From NCBI GenBank assembly GCA_945860605.1, contig CAMAQL010000009.1, positions 1 through 40,806 of the forward strand: 40,806 nt of DNA. Direction: 5' to 3'. This stretch comes from Chitinophaga pinensis (GTDB lineage Bacteria; Bacteroidota; Bacteroidia; Chitinophagales; Chitinophagaceae). A program made the position numbers and the translations under genes. This document shows positions 38,962 through 40,806 of the stretch, piece after piece; positions within the stretch are counted from its first letter, which is position 1, and the number at the start of each line of letters is the position of its first letter. Below the pieces are notes generated by a model. It saw only the letters and a list, made by a program, of their open reading frames with translations, made no database searches and was not told where the DNA came from.

Positions 38962-39645
38962 CTAATAGTCAAATTTATATCCAACCCCTTTAACCGTAGT
39001 AATACATTCAATCCCTAATTTGACCCTTATTTTTCTAATGTGCACATCAATGGTTCTGTCTCCAACAATCACGTCGTTGCCCCAAACCTGAGATAAGATC
39101 TCGTTTCTTAAAAAAACACGACCAGGCTGGGCTGCTAGTAAGTAAAGTAATTCAAATTCTTTTTTAGCCAATATGTGAACGACTCCGTTTAAAACAGTTT
39201 TGTATTGTTCTGAATCAATGACAAGGTCTTTAATATTTAAGGTCTTAGTTTCTGTTGTTGCAGGCTGTATTCTTCTGAACAAGGCACTGATTCTGCTAAC
39301 AAGGACTTTAGGGCTAATTGGTTTATTGATAAAATCATCTCCACCTAATTCTAAACCTTTGATATGTGATACCTCGTCATTCAGTGCAGTTAACAATACA
39401 ATCAAAGTTTTGTCAAACTGTTTATTACTTCTTAAATATTCACATACTTCAAACCCATTGCGCTTTGGCATCATGACATCTAAGATGATGCAATCTGGAT
39501 TAAATTGTTTTGCTTTCTCAATGGCCTCACTTCCGTCTTTAGCAGATTCAACTTCATAACCTGCTTTATTCAAGTGGAAGCTTATAATTTCGATGATATC
39601 TGGCTCATCGTCTGCAATGAGTATTTTGATCGGACTGTTTTCCAT
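38962..39645 (-). CDS. OmpR/PhoB-type DNA-binding response regulator
   Basis: Receiver domain (ILIADDEPDI, CIILDVMMP, K at NKPIS) plus C-terminal winged helix GDRTIDVHIRKIRVKLG..TVKGVGYKFDY. Confidence 0.97.
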   Translation of the reverse strand: MENSPIKILIADDEPDIIEIISFHLNKAGYEVESAKDGSEAIEKAKQFNPDCIILDVMMPKRNGFEVCEYLRSNKQFDKTLIVLLTALNDEVSHIKGLELGGDDFINKPISPKVLVSRISALFRRIQPATTETKTLNIKDLVIDSEQYKTVLNGVVHILAKKEFELLYLLAAQPGRVFLRNEILSQVWGNDVIVGDRTIDVHIRKIRVKLGIECITTVKGVGYKFDY

Positions 39646-39656
39646 AATGTATGTCG

Positions 39657-39664
39657 CAAAAATA
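39657..39664 (-). promoter_or_regulatory. candidate -7 element TATTTTTG for the response regulator/kinase operon
   Basis: Exact TAnnTTTG, 11 nt before the start codon. Confidence 0.4.
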
Positions 39665-39748
39665 CCCTTTAATAAGCATAAGAAGAGGGCAGTATAATAT
39701 TAATTAATTGTTAACTAGATAATTTTTTATGAATTACTGGAACAGTTT

Positions 39749-40402
39749 TTAGCCCTTCATTAAATGAAGTATATATGGATTTGCCTTTTTCTCCCTACCC
39801 CAGGTGGTTGCTGGTCCATGGCCTGAATAGATGGTCATGGTATCTGGTAATGGAAAAATTTGAGTTTGTATACTTTTGATTAAATCTAAAGGATTACTTC
39901 CTGGCAGATCGGTTCTGCCTACACCGTCTTTAAAAATCAAATCTCCTCCAATCAAAAAATCTTGTGCTGCATGATAGAAACATACACTGCCTGGAGAATG
40001 TCCTGGCGTTTCAAGCACTTTAAATACATCATTCCCAAATTGAATCAATTCGTCTTGTTGTATATACTGTACTTTTCCTTTATAGGCTTCTGTAGGAACC
40101 CCCCATCTAGCGCCACCTTCTGGCAAGCGATCAATAACTGCTTGTTCTTTTTGATGAAATAAAGCAGTCAATCCATAAGTTTCACTTACAAAATTATTGC
40201 CAAATACATGGTCTAAATGACAATGCGTATTCAATAGTAATGTAGGTGTCAAATGATTATCTGCAATGAAGTTGGCAAGTTGCGCTTCTTCATGCTTTAA
40301 ATAACAACCCGGATCAATGATGATGGCCTCCTTTTCGGCATTGAATAGGACAAAAGTATTTTCTTGAAATGCATTGAAACAAAAACTTTGAATGGTCAAC
40401 AT
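39749..40402 (-). CDS. MBL-fold hydrolase (glyoxalase II-like)
   Basis: NTHCHLDHVFG and TPGHSPGSVCFYH, GGDLIF, SGHGPATTWGREKKANPY. Confidence 0.93.
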   Translation of the reverse strand: MLTIQSFCFNAFQENTFVLFNAEKEAIIIDPGCYLKHEEAQLANFIADNHLTPTLLLNTHCHLDHVFGNNFVSETYGLTALFHQKEQAVIDRLPEGGARWGVPTEAYKGKVQYIQQDELIQFGNDVFKVLETPGHSPGSVCFYHAAQDFLIGGDLIFKDGVGRTDLPGSNPLDLIKSIQTQIFPLPDTMTIYSGHGPATTWGREKKANPYILHLMKG

Positions 40403-40412
40403 GAAATAAAAT

Positions 40413-40806
40413 TTATTTTTTGAGGGCTTCTAAAATGTTTTTTACAATCGCTGGCCCTTCATAAATAAATCCTGTCCATACTTGTACTAAACTAGCACCT
40501 GCATCTAATTTTGCTTTTGCATCTGCTGGTTTGAAAATACCACCACTTGCAATGATAGGTAGTCTATCACCAATGCCTTTGTATAAATATTCCAACACTT
40601 GATTTGATTTGTTAAGTAAAGGCAGCCCGCTTAATCCACCTGCGCCTATCTCTTTAGCAATTGATGTATTTTTAGGATTCAACAGGCTACGATCCAATGT
40701 GGTATTGCTTGACACCAATCCGTCTATTTTTACTTCCGAAGTCAATGCAATGATATCATCTAAGGCACTTGTTTCTAAATCGGGTGCAATTTTTAATAGG
40801 ATCGGT
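40413..40806 (-). CDS. pyrD: quinone-dependent dihydroorotate dehydrogenase, C-terminal part (5' end outside window)
   Basis: GLVSSNTTLDR, GGLSGLPL, PIIASGGIFKPADAKAKLDAGASLVQVWTGFIYEGP; frame open to the window edge. Confidence 0.93.
   Translation of the reverse strand, partial: PILLKIAPDLETSALDDIIALTSEVKIDGLVSSNTTLDRSLLNPKNTSIAKEIGAGGLSGLPLLNKSNQVLEYLYKGIGDRLPIIASGGIFKPADAKAKLDAGASLVQVWTGFIYEGPAIVKNILEALKK

Noticed and set aside
39749-39775. CTTCATT/AATGAAG inverted repeat at the 3' end of the MBL-fold gene
   Set aside because: One-nt centre and no following T-run in the direction of transcription, so not a credible terminator.

Overview
This 40.8-kb window is a dense, low-GC, chromosomal housekeeping region from a Bacteroidota genome, probably Chitinophagaceae-like judging by protein style and TAnnTTTG-type promoters. 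It carries about 38 protein genes. They include a KdnA-like DegT aminotransferase / rpoN / membrane protein / MMPL-type transporter run, alaS, an M23 peptidase, the mreB-mreC-mreD-mrdA-rodA shape operon with a trailing MBL-fold gene, purD, a POT peptide transporter, acs, an MHS-type MFS transporter with a small membrane-protein partner, a GldA-like ABC ATPase, eno-divIC/ftsB-like, nth, korA-like, a NodB deacetylase, a BI-1 protein, a fused E1 dehydrogenase, an M19 dipeptidase, prfA, galE, a two-component system, an MBL-fold hydrolase and a truncated pyrD. I see no tRNA, rRNA, CRISPR array, IS element, phage or defence island. I did not find a clear-cut undescribed system. The most useful observations concern layout and expression: Bacteroidota -7 boxes only 3-20 nt from start codons (predicted leaderless mRNAs and corrected starts), a 14-bp palindrome forming overlapping divergent promoters at prfA/dipeptidase, tail-to-tail stop-codon overlaps without terminators, a large extracytoplasmic insert in an MFS transporter followed by a small two-TM protein, and a korA-like gene without an adjacent korB.
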